Shown here: positions 1-12,521 of the stretch, piece by piece
Position numbering within the stretch: position 1 is the stretch's first letter
Layout: each line of letters starts with the position of its first letter
NCBI RefSeq assembly: GCF_009905375.1
Contig: NC_133657.1
Span: 65,660,219-65,724,218 of the forward strand
Source of the DNA: Apium graveolens
Lineage: Eukaryota > Streptophyta > Magnoliopsida > Apiales > Apiaceae
DNA length: 64,000 bases
Direction of reading: 5' to 3'
Translations under genes and position numbers: made by a program
Notes under the pieces: generated by a model
What the model was told of the DNA's origin: nothing
The model's input: only the letters and a program-made list of their open reading frames with translations
The model's database searches: none

Positions 1-734
1 CCCTTATAAATATCGTGATAGAAGCGTAGTTCGTTATCGTATATGGTAGCGGGACTCCGAACCCGGAGGTTGAGGAGCAACAGTGCAATGATGTTTTATT
101 ACTTATTGGAGATCAGATTGTGGATCCGATAGAGCGTCCTAACAAGGGACCGGATGATGTTCATATTGAGGATGTAGCGGTTGAGGATGTTGTCCTAGAA
201 TGGATTGTTGCTGAGGAGGATCCCGTGGAGGGTCCTGACAAGAATGAATAAAGGACCACTGAGGAATTGATAACCATGGTTAGGGCAACTACCATAGGTA
301 GGATTGGCCGATCACTACCGGAGGTTCGTTCAAGTTTGTAAAGATAGTAGCCCCTTTAACGCGGCTACTCGTAAGACTGAGAAGTTCGAATGAACAGAGA
401 AATGCGAGAACAACTTTTAAAAACTGAAGCAAAGATTGGTGACGGCCCCTATGATGGCGTTGCCGGATGGAAAAGGAGATTTTGTGATGTGTAGTGACGC
501 TTCGCATAAGGAATTAGGGTGCTTCTTATACAGCACAATAAGGTAATCGCGTACGCATCAAGACAATTAAGGGAATAATGAGGTGTTCTTATAGAATTTT
601 GGTTCCAAATGTTTAAGAGCTTAAGGATGGGATCTTAGATGAAAGTCATAGTTCGAGGAATAAGATTTAGGGCAAACCTTGAATGTGATAGTCAGGGAGG
701 TCGCCATCAAGATAGAAGGAACCCATAACATAAT
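1..734 (+). pseudogene. A: leader plus misplaced RNase H/integrase fragment
   Basis: Bases 1-285 are a leader also found in B (24196 on). From about 290 the sequence encodes the RT/RNase H junction of a Ty3/Gypsy polyprotein (a YYRRFVQ-like start, then an EKFE..EK segment, then LPDGKGDFVMCSDASHKELG). It jumps at about 570 to the start of the integrase (RIWVPNVQELKDEILDE-like). The middle of RNase H is missing, apparently lost between two AAGGGAATA repeats that are both still present in B. Normally this part of pol lies near the 3' end of the coding region, but here it precedes gag, as in B. It contains stops and cannot encode an enzyme. Confidence 0.7.
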
Positions 735-3700
735 TGTGGCGCCCTCCAAACCCGGGTCAGAAGTTTGGGGTCCACAACATATATTCAATATATAAACCTG
801 TATATAAAATATTATTTGTAATGACCCTGTTTTACATAACCACGGATCACAACAGGTTAAAGTATGAAAACAAGCCACAACTTTAACTTTTATTACAACG
901 CACCAAATCCCAACTAATTTAATTTACAACTGATATGAAATTATTCTTACAACCTTAATACCTCACTACTGCAATAAGCTTCTGCTAGCTCAATCAATCA
1001 TAATCTGGAATTCTAGCTCGAACATTGAACTGGGAAACCTCGCTATCAACCGTATCCTTCTTAACTGTAGAATATATAAAAAGATTTGCAAGAATGAGCT
1101 AACTAGCTCAGCAAGTCATATTATCAATATCTGAGGTTAAACAATAATAAGCGAGGTGATTTAAAGGAATTAAGTTTCTTGTTAAACAACCAATAGAATT
1201 GGATATTTATTTTAAGTTTCTAAAACCAAGGTTAGGCTGCTGATCAGTCACGCACTAACCCCGAGCAAAGCACACAGCATTGCTCTGACTACTGGATCCA
1301 AGGCCCACATTGGCCTAACTTGACCATCGATATGATCTGACCACGAATCTGGTCCGTACAAAGAAAGCTATCCAATTCTAAAGCATTTCAATATGATAAA
1401 TAAGAGAGTTCAATAAACCGGATCATAATCAATAACAATAAAACATTTGTATAAGAGCATAATAAAAATTCATGGTTACCGAAAGGGTATGCCAAAGTAC
1501 ATAAAAGAAGTGGCCTCCAGCCGGTAGGATAATCGGGTATTAGATGAATAGTGTTTTTACAAAGTTTTAGTGCTTTGATATCACGAGGTATGGTTAAGTA
1601 TAAAAGTTTCTGTATATATAAACAATTTTGTTCCAGTGTTTGGTATATGATGGATATATATTTGTGGAGTAGTATCGTATTTGTGTGGTTTAATATTTGG
1701 TAAATCCACAAGAAATGGTTCACAAAGAATAAGGCTTACGTCTCAAAGATCAAATAATGTGGCTCAGGTTCAAGGCTGGAGGATTCAAAGTATTTCCAAT
1801 ATAAAACAGAGCTATTTTGAATATTAACAATAGGTCACAAGAGAATTTAGAAATATTTGTAATAAATCTCGAGAAAGGTTTAGAAGTACTTGCCTTATCA
1901 TAATCGATTTCCACTTCACTTGTACTTGTCTAATGACTCCATTCAACAATCACTCGTCTGTTTTTCTTATGCCTCGCTTCTATCCTCTGATTACTTGTTA
2001 TATTTTCTACATATCAATTCTATTTTCTGATCACCTGCTTCCCTTTCTTATGCCTTGCTTACTCTGCTAGGCATTATAAATATCTATCAATATTTAACTT
2101 ATACGATTCTATTCGATATACACTTCCATCTACCCTTCGTTTTACCCGAATCCGATTAACGGATCGGAAGTTATGCAATAATCAAGTAAACACCGAATAT
2201 ATAGACTGATAGTCAATCAACAAGTCACATATAGCACATAATACATCACATAATCAATGATATATTATTCATAAAGAAGTCTCGGGTCATAAATAGGCAT
2301 CCTATATTTAAAATGAATTTTAAAACATTTTTCGGAATTAAAACGGGTCTTTGGATCAATTTCGGGTTAATAAACAGGGTTCGGTTAGCCAATTCTGGCT
2401 TCAAAACAATTTTATAATAATTATCGAGCCTTGGAAATAATTTAGAATAATATTCTAAAGCTCGAAACTATTTTTCGGAATTTTTAAATCATTTTTAAAT
2501 CATTTTTAAATAGTTAAATCTAATTAAATAACTAATTAAAATCAATTAATAATTAATGAAATCAATTAGTCAATTAATTTCCGAATTAATTGACCAATTA
2601 ATCAACTAATTATTAATTAAAATTAATTAACTAATTAATTCAGATTTATTTTTGAATTAAAAATAATTTTCGGAATTAAAATAATCATTATTGGAATTTT
2701 TTGGAAATTAAAAACAATTTTTTAAAAATTTAATAAAACAGAAATACTATTTTTACAAGTTTTGTAAACAGAAATCTTATTTTTAAAACTTATAAAAATA
2801 CAGGGACTAAACTGTAAGGTTGATCAAACTACAGGGGTCAAACTGTAGTTTGACCACCTTCTTCACCATGTCGCCGGCGTCGCCATTGCCGGCGACGTCA
2901 AGCTTTCCGGCGAACAGATTTCGAGCCCAGAAACACAAAAGGACGCTGGGGATTTTGTAGATTACGATACCAGGATTCGAGATATACAGCTGATGTCAAC
3001 AAACAAACATGCAATAATCCGGAAATTGCACTTGAAATCCCCGACGTCGCCGCCGATTCAAAAATCCGGCGAAAACTTTGAAACAACAATACAATCACCA
3101 CAGTCATCGTCGATTAACAAGGGTTACGTGAATCGATTCTAAATTCCAAGGGGAACAAAACCCACTAACTTTCAACGTCTGTTAATCCCTAAATAAGAAA
3201 CCCCTAAAAATTAATCAAGAACATTCATATGAACATAAACCCTAATTTTGAATCTCGATAATCAAACCCTAATTTAATCATGTTATTGAACTCCGAATTT
3301 GAAGTATAATATATGAAAGCGAATGGCACAACATGCTCTACATCATGAAATCATCAAATCACATAAACCATATCAAAATCAAAAATTCATATATAAACCC
3401 TAAATTAATTCGAATTTAATTAAATAAATAGGAAATTACCCTTGAAATCTGCAGTGAAACGGATGAAAGATTTGGATTCTAGATTTCAATAGCTTCGTTT
3501 TGAGTATATGTACGCCAAAATTGGATATCGATAACGCCTCGGAATTTGTGTTTGATTACGAAGAACAAATTAGAATTAAAGTATTTTCTCTGTAAAAATT
3601 CTGTAAATACTGTTTGCAAATGATTTCTGGTACAAAATAAAATACGGTAGAGGCTATTTATAATTACGGAAAATTAGTATCCCATTGGATCATTCCGGAT

Positions 3701-4341
3701 ATAAAACGGTACGTTTATTTATAAAAGGTGATCCAAACGGTACCGATTTTCGAGATAATTATCCAAATCAGTACAATTTGTACTACGGTCTTGGTCTCAG
3801 CGCCTGGTTACACGTATTACGAAGTGATAATTGGGATAGTTTAATAAAAAGCTCCCGTTTATCGAAAATACGGGTTTTATTGATTTACCAAAACGAATAT
3901 TGTATCGAAAATGTTGCGCCGGGACCCGCGCAGGACAAACCGTACGCCAGATCGAAAGAGTCGAAACATGGAAAATGCTCGGAATATTGCAATTAGGTTA
4001 GGAAGGAGTTCTCGGAAGAGTTTCGGGTTCCAAAAACGTAACAACGGATGACGTCGGTTGGTTCCCGCTTTTATAAAATAGATTTTAATATCCGGAAAAA
4101 GATTTTATAAAATCCATATGATTCTTATAAAATCATAAATCAACATAAAAATAATTCGGAAGATATGACAATTATTTATATTTTATTTTGGACATATAAA
4201 AATTGAAATACTCAATTAATAATATTTTTAAACATCCAAACACATTTAACACTTAACAAATAATTCACAAAATAGATACTGAACATACATAATAATTATT
4301 TATTAGCAAAAATAATTACACGATATATCCCGGATATTACA
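735..4341 (-). repeat. S: solo LTR of an E-type Ty3/Gypsy element, inserted in A
   Basis: The piece starts TGTGGCGCCC and ends ATATTACA, and is flanked by ATAAT on both sides (730-734 and 4342-4346). Deleting it restores the sequence seen uninterrupted in B near 25378. It has no PBS, PPT or pol, so it is a single LTR left by recombination between two LTRs. Read on the minus strand it begins TGTAATATCC and matches the LTR of E through U3 and the central AT-rich part. Its last 1.1 kb on the minus strand (735 to about 1900) instead matches T. Apparent ORFs inside it (for example 3685-3996) are chance. Confidence 0.9.
3654..3662 (-). promoter_or_regulatory. S: putative TATA box of the LTR promoter
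   Basis: The minus strand reads TATAAATAG. The same TATAAATAGCC context lies at the corresponding position in the E LTR (51171-51179), and conservation between the two copies supports a promoter element. Confidence 0.5.
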
Positions 4342-4346
4342 ATAAT

Positions 4347-4700
4347 GAAGTTGAAAATGAGGATTTAAAACATGTAGGATGACCCCGATTAGGGGGGAGG
4401 AGGAAACATTTCATACTGAGAAAACAGAAGTCGAGCAAGATAGGGAGAACCACGACGGTACTCCTATGGGGCAATTCATGTACCTGCTTAAACAAAACTT
4501 ATACTTTATCCCCAACCACCACCAAGGTTATGGAGATAGTGTAAAAGCTTTAGAGCCGAAACAAAGGCGGACGAGTATGATAAATTATAAATCTAAGATT
4601 GTAAAAGTTGTCAAGATTTGTTCTGAGGACTAAAATCCCAGAACGACGTGATGTTTGAAGTCAATGATTAGTGAGTTCGTGAAATGATTGCAAGAGAGAG
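4347..4700 (+). pseudogene. A: gag remnant
   Basis: The short stretch (GTPMGQFMYLLKQNL then a proline-rich segment) resembles the N-terminus of a Ty3/Gypsy gag. It jumps directly to the late capsid part (EDSVKALE-like, then an RTSMINYKSK segment). The roughly 290 bases between, present in B at 25556-25847, are deleted here. This removes most of the capsid, so the copy is non-functional. The assignment depends on the better-preserved copy in B. Confidence 0.6.
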
Positions 4701-6080
4701 GTAGATAAAAAGAAACTGAAGTGGAAAGGAATATAAAGGCAATAGAGTTGGAGGAATGATAAGGGAGTTAGATATGAGGAAACCCTAAAGACTCGTAGCA
4801 ATAGAAATAGAAAAGTATGTAATCGTTAGGATGAGAGTGATTCACCATGAGTTAAAGCTGATGGATGAAGGCATGAGAGATACATATATTTTATCCCCTT
4901 TAAGTTAGGAGGATTCGAGGAAACCTTGAGATAGTTCGAAGGATAAACAATGAGACGCGGATAGACCGAGGAGACAAGAAAGTAAGAAATTAGGAAAATT
5001 GGATGAAGGAAGTGACCTTCAAGAATGTGAAGTGTGAGACCAGGGGCATGATACCCAGAAAGGGAGACTCTATGTATGAAAGATATCCCCACATTGAGAT
5101 GACTGTTGAGATAAACAACAAAAGTAAATAAGGATTTATTAAGAAGAAGTTCACGTTGAACATGACCAATATCTTCCAGAACATCCATGTGATCATTACC
5201 AAATCAGGAAAAAAAAGCAGATAACGATTTTTATCTTTTGGAGGCCATATGGATTGACCTCAACTTGAATAAGGATGCTATTGTGAAATTTGATATAGAC
5301 TATCGAGGTGGAAATGATTGAATAAGATACCCTTATCAGGGATATATGACTTTATTTATCCATGTAAGGATGCAAGTACCTTTTTAAAGGTGGAATTAAA
5401 GATATAACCTCAATAACTTGAGATGAACCCTAGGGGAATGTATAAGGGTTGGCATTTCACACTTAATAGGGACAATATGAGTTTTGATAGTACAAATTGG
5501 AAGGACTAAGGTAACAACAACCTTCAAAGATCAGTGGAGAAAGTTTTCAGAAGTACATAGACAATGGTTCTAGTATTAGTAAATGGTATTTTGATATGCC
5601 ATGTATCTAGGGAATACAGGAGGAACAATTTAAGGATAACCTTAGAGGTTTTATAAGGAGGAAGGTAATAATCGAAGTTCTGAAAAATAGAAATTTTGAT
5701 AAAGGAAATATGACATAATTGTAATAATGCCAGGTGGGCACGTATTGAACCATAAGAAAATATAGATCGACCCAATGAGGGTCGAGATTGGTGACAATGA
5801 GAAGTACCGAAGATAAGAGACGTCCAAAGTATGATCGAGAGTCAGTCGTGATAATGTTCACATTCAAAGACCGAGGAAATAAATTATGGGAAAATTGTGA
5901 TATATTTTTTTCTCACCAAAGCTTAAGGAAGAGCATTTTCACACCAGCAGTGAATGAAAATGAGGTAAAAAATTTAGTTGAAGATCGTTCAAAGGACATT
6001 GATTGTAAGGAACTATTACTATCAGGAAAGGCCAATGAGGTGGCCGACACTCTAACTGTAAAAGAGAAATTATAGGCGCT
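4700..6080 (+). pseudogene. A: decayed protease/RT/RNase H region
   Basis: All frames are interrupted. RT-like fragments lie near 5330-5720: a WHFTLNRD segment where live elements have the YEFLVMPFGLT region, then LRITLEVL. An RNase H tail at about 5995-6073 reads DCKELLLSGKANEVADTL, against the usual DCEILYHPGKANVVADALSRK. The order is normal for Ty3/Gypsy. The region is very similar to B 26000-27390, including frame-breaking positions. The apparent 95-codon ORF at 5788-6075 is simply the least broken part of this pseudogene. Confidence 0.65.
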
Positions 6081-7781
6081 CGTGCCATAGGAATACAGTA
6101 ATGATGGTTAAAGCCGTGAAGGTGGTATTATGGTGTGAAAGATTAGCATTCCTTCTGATGATCGTGTGATACTCAATCGTAATAGTAGTTTGGTAAAGAT
6201 TTAATTTATGCAATCTCCGTAAGCGGGCTATCTATCTTAGAAGGTCATATCTTGAGATAAGCCAGGGCCATGTTATGAAAGGACTAAATGAACCCTTGAG
6301 TTTCCAGTCTCTTATTGAGGACATATGATTACTAACGGTAATAACCTGCTATTGTTGCTTTGATTAATATTCTTTTGTAATTTTATCTACTTCATGTCAT
6401 ATATACATCAAGTTCAGGATATGTCCTTCATGGATCACAAACGATGATATGTTACCTACTTAGAAGGTTTTGATAAGGTAAGTATGGACTCCGTATGATT
6501 AGCTATTAAGATTTCGAGGAAAATGAATGACTACAGTAGGTCAGTGGTGGACCATAGTAATGCTACAATGAATCTATGAATAATGAGATGATGACAACTG
6601 TGAAAGTTATATTGTAATGAATGTTGAGATTGAGTACCACTAATCGGGTCGTGGTGATGTATAAGTTATTACTGATAGACTATTTAAGTCGATTATCTAC
6701 CTATTGAATATTTATTCCTTCTTATCAATAGAGGGTCGTATTACTATATGAGGAAGGTTGCAATGCAAGCATAGAATTCTAATAACGATGATGTCTAGAA
6801 TGAAATCCCAGATTCGATTTTCAATGTCGAGGGAGCTTCAAAGGTGATTGTTTAAAAGCTCGAGCAAGAGCATGGGACCATAGAACGATGGACGGAATAG
6901 TAGATATTCAGGAGCATGAAATGCGATGCTATAATACTTGATGTTGATATATATACACATATGTTTTGTTCTCCTATGACAAACCTCAATAGTTCAGAGG
7001 TAGATTCCAAGCCAGATATTTTGTGGCAGTATTCTTTTCATATATAATTCTCTTCAATTCGTTCTTTTCTCTCCTTTTCATTTTGTATAAGATGAGAAGA
7101 ACAACCCTTCCAGAAGGGGAGGTATTGCCGAATGACTATCTATCTGTGTGATAGAAGCCTAGTAGGATACCATATGTTATTTAATTGCTTGTCAAGTACT
7201 AAAGGCTGGCCACCTTCTGTACTAACTATGCAATAGAACAAGTGTTCATGATCATAGTGACCTCTCAATAAATTCTTTTACTTCTATACGAAGGACCAAG
7301 CTTTCGAAGATGGAGGCAGCTAGAGATGAAGTGGTACCAAGTACGGTGGTATTCCGATTCTAACGCGTTCGTGATAATAAGGTTGACGCAATTTTAAAAA
7401 GGTTATAAAACTCTACCGAGTAAAGGTATATCTAGAATAGTATTCTGTAAGGAAGATAGTAACGATTACGAACTGGAAAAGAATGGGTATTGAGAAGCAA
7501 AAGCTATAATGCTAGAAGTTATGATGAGAGTCTGTGTAATAGACTTGAAAGAATTTGGAATGATCACTTAACGCGGATTGAGTTTTCTTACGATAATATA
7601 TAGTATGTCAGTATCGAGATATCGCCTTATGAGATCCTTGAGGGAACACAATGTCGATCTCCCTTATGTTAGGATGATGTTACAGAGCGCAAGATGCTCG
7701 GACCAGTAGTGGTCTAAAGGACCAAGGATATAATAGATCTAATCAGAGGACGGCTGGTAGTAGCCCAAGATGGACATAAGA
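6080..7781 (+). pseudogene. A: integrase remnant, 5' part
   Basis: Most is unreadable as protein. Bases 7540-7780 retain integrase C-terminal hallmarks in broken frames: a LTRIEFSY-like stretch, SPYEILEG before the CRSPL motif, and an ARMLGP-like segment. It is cut at 7781 by insertion of T and resumes at 44375; the two halves meet as in B around 29108. Element B holds the uninterrupted equivalent. Confidence 0.65.
7777..7781. repeat. Left target-site duplication of T (TAAGA)
   Basis: TAAGA precedes the left end of T and recurs at 44370-44374 directly after its right end. The flanking A sequence rejoins to match B, so this pair defines T as a single insertion. Confidence 0.85.
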
Positions 7782-10700
7782 TGTGACGCCCTCCAAATCC
7801 GGGTCAGAAGTTTGGGGTCCACAGCACATACATAATATATAAACCTGTATAGGAAATATTATTTGTAATGACCCTGTTTTACATAACCACGGCTCGCAAC
7901 AGGTTAAAGTATGAAAACAAGTCACCATCTTAATCTTTATTACAACGTACCAAATCCCAACTTATTTAACTTACAACTGATAATAAAATCATTCTTACAA
8001 TCTGATTATCTCTCTACCGCATGAAACTTCTGCTAGCTCGATTCAACTCAACTGGAACCTTAGCCCGCACTTTGGACTGAGGAACTTCAATATCATCCAT
8101 ATTCTTTTCAACTGTAAAATATATAAAAGAATCGCAAGGGTGAGCTAACTAACTCAGCAAGTCTTAATAGGGATAACTGAGGTTAAGCAATAATCAAATG
8201 AAATGATTCAAAGGAATCAAATTTCTTTTTAACTAATCATTAGAATTGGATATTCATTTTAAATTTTAAAAGCCAAGGTTAGGCTGCTGATCAGTCACGC
8301 ACTAACCTCGAGCGAAGCACACAGCTCTACTCTACGAACTGGATCCAAGGCACACATTGGCCTAATTCGACCACGAATCTGGTCTGACCACGAATCTGGT
8401 CCATATAAAGAAAACTCTCCAATTCTAAAACAATTTAGTGTAATAACCAATGTAATTCAATAAGCAAGATCATAATCAACAGCGATAAAGCATTGGTATA
8501 AAAGCGTAATGAAATTCTTGAGTATCACAAGGGTATATCAGGGTATGTATAAGAAACGATTTCCAGTTTGTAAAGGATCAGGTATTAGACCAGTAATGAT
8601 TTTTCAAGGTATAGTTCTTTGATGTTATAAAAAATGGTTGGAGTATAAAAATTTCTGTGTTTTCAAACAATTTTATTCCAGTGTTTCGTAGTTATACATT
8701 TGGGGTGTAGAATCATATTTGTGTGGTTTGGTGTCTGAGGATCAACAAAGGATGGTTTACAAAGAATAAGGCTTATGGCTCAAGGTCAAGAAAAATCAGG
8801 GTTCAAAGTTAAATAGTTTAAAGCACTTGCATTATAAAACAGGAGTTATTTTGAATAATAGCGACATGTTATGAAACAGTTCAAAAATATTGGCAATATA
8901 TCTTGAAGAAAAGTTCAGAAGTACTTGCCTTATAGGGCTTTACAACTATTACTGATTAATTCTGAGCCGACTCTGACGCTCAGGCTTTAACGTCCAATCA
9001 CTAGATCCCATTGGATTCGACTTTGATACTCAAGTTTTTCTGTTGAAACTCTATTGAGCTCGTCGACTGACTACTAGGTCATCTCTAGTCCATCGTCCAC
9101 ATTCAGGTTCCCGATTATAACCTACAGGGTCGAAATACCCTACGTTAGACGTCTAGGTATGCTTGACATATCCTCGATACTAACTCTTACCCAACGATAT
9201 TCGAACCCGACTCATAATTATGAATATTATAATAACACACACAACAAATAGGGTTCACAATCTCGAAGATCGGTTCGGTGTTCATTTTCGGAAAATATAT
9301 ATATACATACTCTTTATTTTACGAAATCAGGGTTATCGATTTGGCAAAATATTTTATTACATCATACAACCAAGTTTCGTATATAAAACATACACATATA
9401 CATAGAGTCACTCGACATCCCGATAATTATTGGATACGTTCCTGTATTTACATAATTCAGTTTCCCGGAAATCAGACAACGTCCCCTTTATTTATCGGAC
9501 TACCCGTCGAAACATCATCGACGTCAATAACAACAAATCACAATCCAATTTTCATAGTTCCACAACCATTCACATACAAAACTAATTACACGACTTATTT
9601 TATTTTAATTTATAAATTTAGGACTTAGAATAAATTCATCACCGCCCACCGTCGGCTCGCCGAGGCTCATCGCCGACGGCGATAAAATTCGCGGGTCCGA
9701 TACATCGGACATCCTTCGCGAATATCACCGATTTAAATTGAATTTTAACACGCAATTATCACAGAAGTCATCACAAATTGACTACAACTCAGCTATTAAA
9801 ATTATTTTATTTATATCTTAAAGCCACGCGCACACATGTAACCAACAGAGAAGAAACCAGGCAACAATCGGAAACAATTTAAACGGCAACAGAGCAAAAC
9901 AACAAAAACAGGGACAACACACGCGCCTCCGGCCAAGCCGCCACGCCTCACCGGATTCCGAGAGGCGGCAACAGGACGGGGCACAGAGGCAACACCTAGC
10001 ATCACTGCAATTCCCACAATAATTTGATAACTACACGCACATATATATATAACTATAGATATGCAGAAATCGAACCCACCAAGAAGCAGGCGGCAGTTAC
10101 CGGAAAAAGGGGCGGCGGCCACTGCAGAGAAACCAGAAAAAAACTGAATGGAAAGAAATATGTGTGGGAGATAAAGAGAGAGTATAGGGGGGAGAGAAAC
10201 ACAGAAGTAATCGAGTGGAAGAAGGAAATGGATTCAAAGTAATCGAAGTGAGGAGCAGGGAACCAAAGTTGTGTTCCTGTGATTCTAATGTTTTAATTTA
10301 ATTGATTATTCCAGCCGCTTAACCCAAAGACGGCCACGTATCTGTAGTGTTACCAAATCACAACACGTGTTCTGTTATCTCGGTTTCTCCAGAAATTCGC
10401 GAATAATCGAACCAAGTTGCGGGTAAAATAAACCCGAAAAATTATCAAAATAGTTCTAAAATATCATAAATAATTCGAGGTTATTAAAAATAAATTTTTC
10501 AAAATTTTTAAAGGATTTTGGGAACGCAACTTACATCCGTATTTCACAGTTAACAAACCAAGCTGTACTTAAAACAAATTCAGAAAATTACGAGAATAGT
10601 TTTAAAATATTACAAATATCCTGAAGTTTATAAAGACATAATTTTTTTGAAATTTTAAGATAATTTCTGAAACGCAGTTTATACCTGCTTTTATCAATTT

Positions 10701-11179
10701 AACGAATCAACGCGCGGGTGAAATTAATCTCAAAAATCCCCAAAATAATTTAAAATTCTCGGAATATTTCAAACTTAAATAAATATGAGTTTCATAATTT
10801 TTAAAGAATTTTAGAATTAAATATGGATTTTTCAAATAAAAGCAATCAAAAAATCATTTAAAGATAAATAATTAATAAAATATTGATTTCTATACTTTAT
10901 AAAATGCTAAAAATAAATATTGTAATTATAAAATCATAAAAATAATTTTAGAGACATTCCAAGTATTTACGAAAATAAATTTGCACCAAATCCACTTTTT
11001 ATAAATGAAAACAATCCAATACGACTCCATAATTAATCACACGAACAACCTGGTACACTTAAATCGCACATTAATAAGCAATTATCACATAGCGGTCAAA
11101 ACCAATAAACATATTTTATTTATTTAATAATTTCCATAATTACATAATTAAATAATTCAAAAATACACGAGTCGTTATA
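7782..11179 (-). repeat. T: 3' LTR
   Basis: On the minus strand it starts TATAACGACTCG (G-to-A change from the usual TG start) directly after the PPT and ends GGCGTCACA. At 3398 bp it is the complete copy; the other LTR (41470-44369) is shorter by about 500 bp. The last kilobase on the minus strand (7782 to about 8930) is closely related to that of S. Small ORFs inside (for example 9278-9628 and 9811-10122) do not look like genes. Confidence 0.85.
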
Positions 11180-11193
11180 TCCTTCCCCCCTTA
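11180..11193 (-). promoter_or_regulatory. T: polypurine tract
   Basis: The minus strand reads AAGGGGGGAAGGA just before the LTR start and just after a polyprotein end of the DSEDIIF type. This is the usual plus-strand primer arrangement of Ty3/Gypsy elements. Confidence 0.85.
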
Positions 11194-11264
11194 AAAAGAT
11201 TATGTCCTCAGAATCTGGTCTAACTAAATAAGTGAGGATATTTGTCAAGCATAACTGACCCTAG
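11194..11264 (-). pseudogene. T: last codons of integrase, cut off by C
   Basis: The minus strand reads ...PDSEDIIF next to the PPT, the typical end of a Ty3/Gypsy polyprotein. Upstream codons contain stops. The rest of integrase continues beyond the C insertion at 36454. Confidence 0.6.
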
Positions 11265-11861
11265 TGAAAGGCATATGTCATAGCCTATTTGTTTATTCGA
11301 GGATTTAACTCAACTCAAATAAGGATGTAACAAGTAAATAGTGGTTTTATCGCCATAGAGATCTCTCAAAGTAACATATGTCAAAGGATTAAGTAACATT
11401 GTTTATCTACAGACTTGAGGACTTAATTCACTGGAAGAAGCTCAAGATATTGATCATGCCTCAGTGATATAAATCAAGATTGTGGATTTAATCAAGTGAC
11501 AGAGATCTCGTCAGGGTATCAATTAATTACAAGGATTTAGTCTGAAGAAAATCAAGAGTATCAAAGTCAAGGCATGAAGAAACATCACGGAAGTTAGTCA
11601 CTCATGAACCAGACAGTACATCGAGTGTCAACATTGAAGTGGTGGAATTGATTCATAATTGACAGTGATTTTCAGAAGAATGGTTGCTGCTCAAGATTAG
11701 TATTAATTCTCTATTAATTAATTAAGTCATATAATTTAATTAAGAGAATAAATTAAATCTGCAAAGATTAATTTATTGATTAATTGAATTAATTGATTAA
11801 TTAATTCAGAATTATAATTTGATTAAAATCTATTTTAATCCAACAAGACTATCTTTTGTAT

Positions 11862-12028
11862 TAGCAAGACAATCGGTATGACAATCAATAGTCATACCGA
11901 AAGTCATGTCAGTTCATTTAGATTGTCTTGCCGAAAGTTCTATCAGTTCAATGGATAGTCCTACCGAAAGTTCTACTAGTTAAAAGGATTGTCTTGCTAA
12001 GCTAAAAGTATTGTCTTGCCAGTTAAAT
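11862..12028 (+). repeat. C: motif cluster in 5' LTR U3
   Basis: The cluster contains GACAATCGGTATGAC-type words and their reverse complements (GTCATACCGA, ATTGTCTTGCC), alternating about every 20-30 bases and able to form hairpins. It sits directly upstream of the TATA box. The same words recur at 17119-17408 inside the element and at 35806-35970 in the 3' LTR. Confidence 0.8.
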
Positions 12029-12043
12029 CAAGGATTGATTTAA

Positions 12044-12050
12044 TATAAAA
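12044..12050 (+). promoter_or_regulatory. C: LTR TATA box
   Basis: TATAAAA lies in the context TTTAATATAAAAGAACTG, with the 3' LTR copy at 35988-35994. It lies just downstream of the U3 motif cluster, so transcription would start about 30 bases further on. Confidence 0.6.
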
Positions 12051-12505
12051 GAACTGAAGCTGATTTTCAACAGAAGCAGTACATTGAATATCAAACATAG
12101 AAGAACACAGAACAGAGAAAAAAAGCAGAGAACTTATTGCAATTTCTCAGAACATTTATTTCTAGTATTAATTGTTAAATCTAAACCACTAGAAATCCTT
12201 TTCTTGTTCTTGTGTAACTAACTAGCGGATCAAAATCCCTAGAACTTAATCTCAAATTGCTTTTAGCATTTGATCCTTTTTATTTCAAAAATAGAAAAAG
12301 TTCTTGTCGAATTTATTCTAGATTTGGAATAATTTATTTGAGATTAATCCCTTGTAAACGATACCGTTGTTGTAACACCTTTCAAGTTTAATAATAGTTT
12401 TATTTAACTTGAATTTTGTTCACTTTTTTATTCCGCATTTTATTCGATTAAACGGTATTGTTTGTATTCAACCCCCCTTCTACAAATATATTGAGACCTA
12501 ACAAT

Positions 12506-12520
12506 TGGTATTGACAGTGA
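12506..12520 (+). promoter_or_regulatory. C: degraded or truncated primer-binding site
   Basis: TGGTAT begins two bases after the LTR, as expected for a PBS complementary to initiator methionine tRNA. It then runs into TGACAGTG instead of CAGAGC. The change coincides with a fusion to late gag codons, so the PBS seems to have been cut by the deletion that removed the front of gag. Confidence 0.6.
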
Positions 12521-12521
12521 A

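Larger units (their letters stand above)
11265..12503 (+). repeat. C: 5' LTR
   Basis: The 1239-bp LTR starts TGAAAGGC and ends ACCTAACA. Its 3' end carries CAACCCCCCTTCTACA, also present in the LTR of D. The 3' LTR is 12 bp longer through a tandem duplication of AGATTTTCAGA-type sequence near 35610; otherwise only scattered substitutions are visible by eye. Confidence 0.92.

Noticed and set aside
3685..3996. 103-codon ORF inside S
   Set aside because: It runs against the LTR orientation across the promoter region, with no recognisable domain.
9278..9628. 116-codon ORF and neighbouring small ORFs in the T LTR
   Set aside because: Inside an LTR, low complexity, and altered by indels in the other T LTR.
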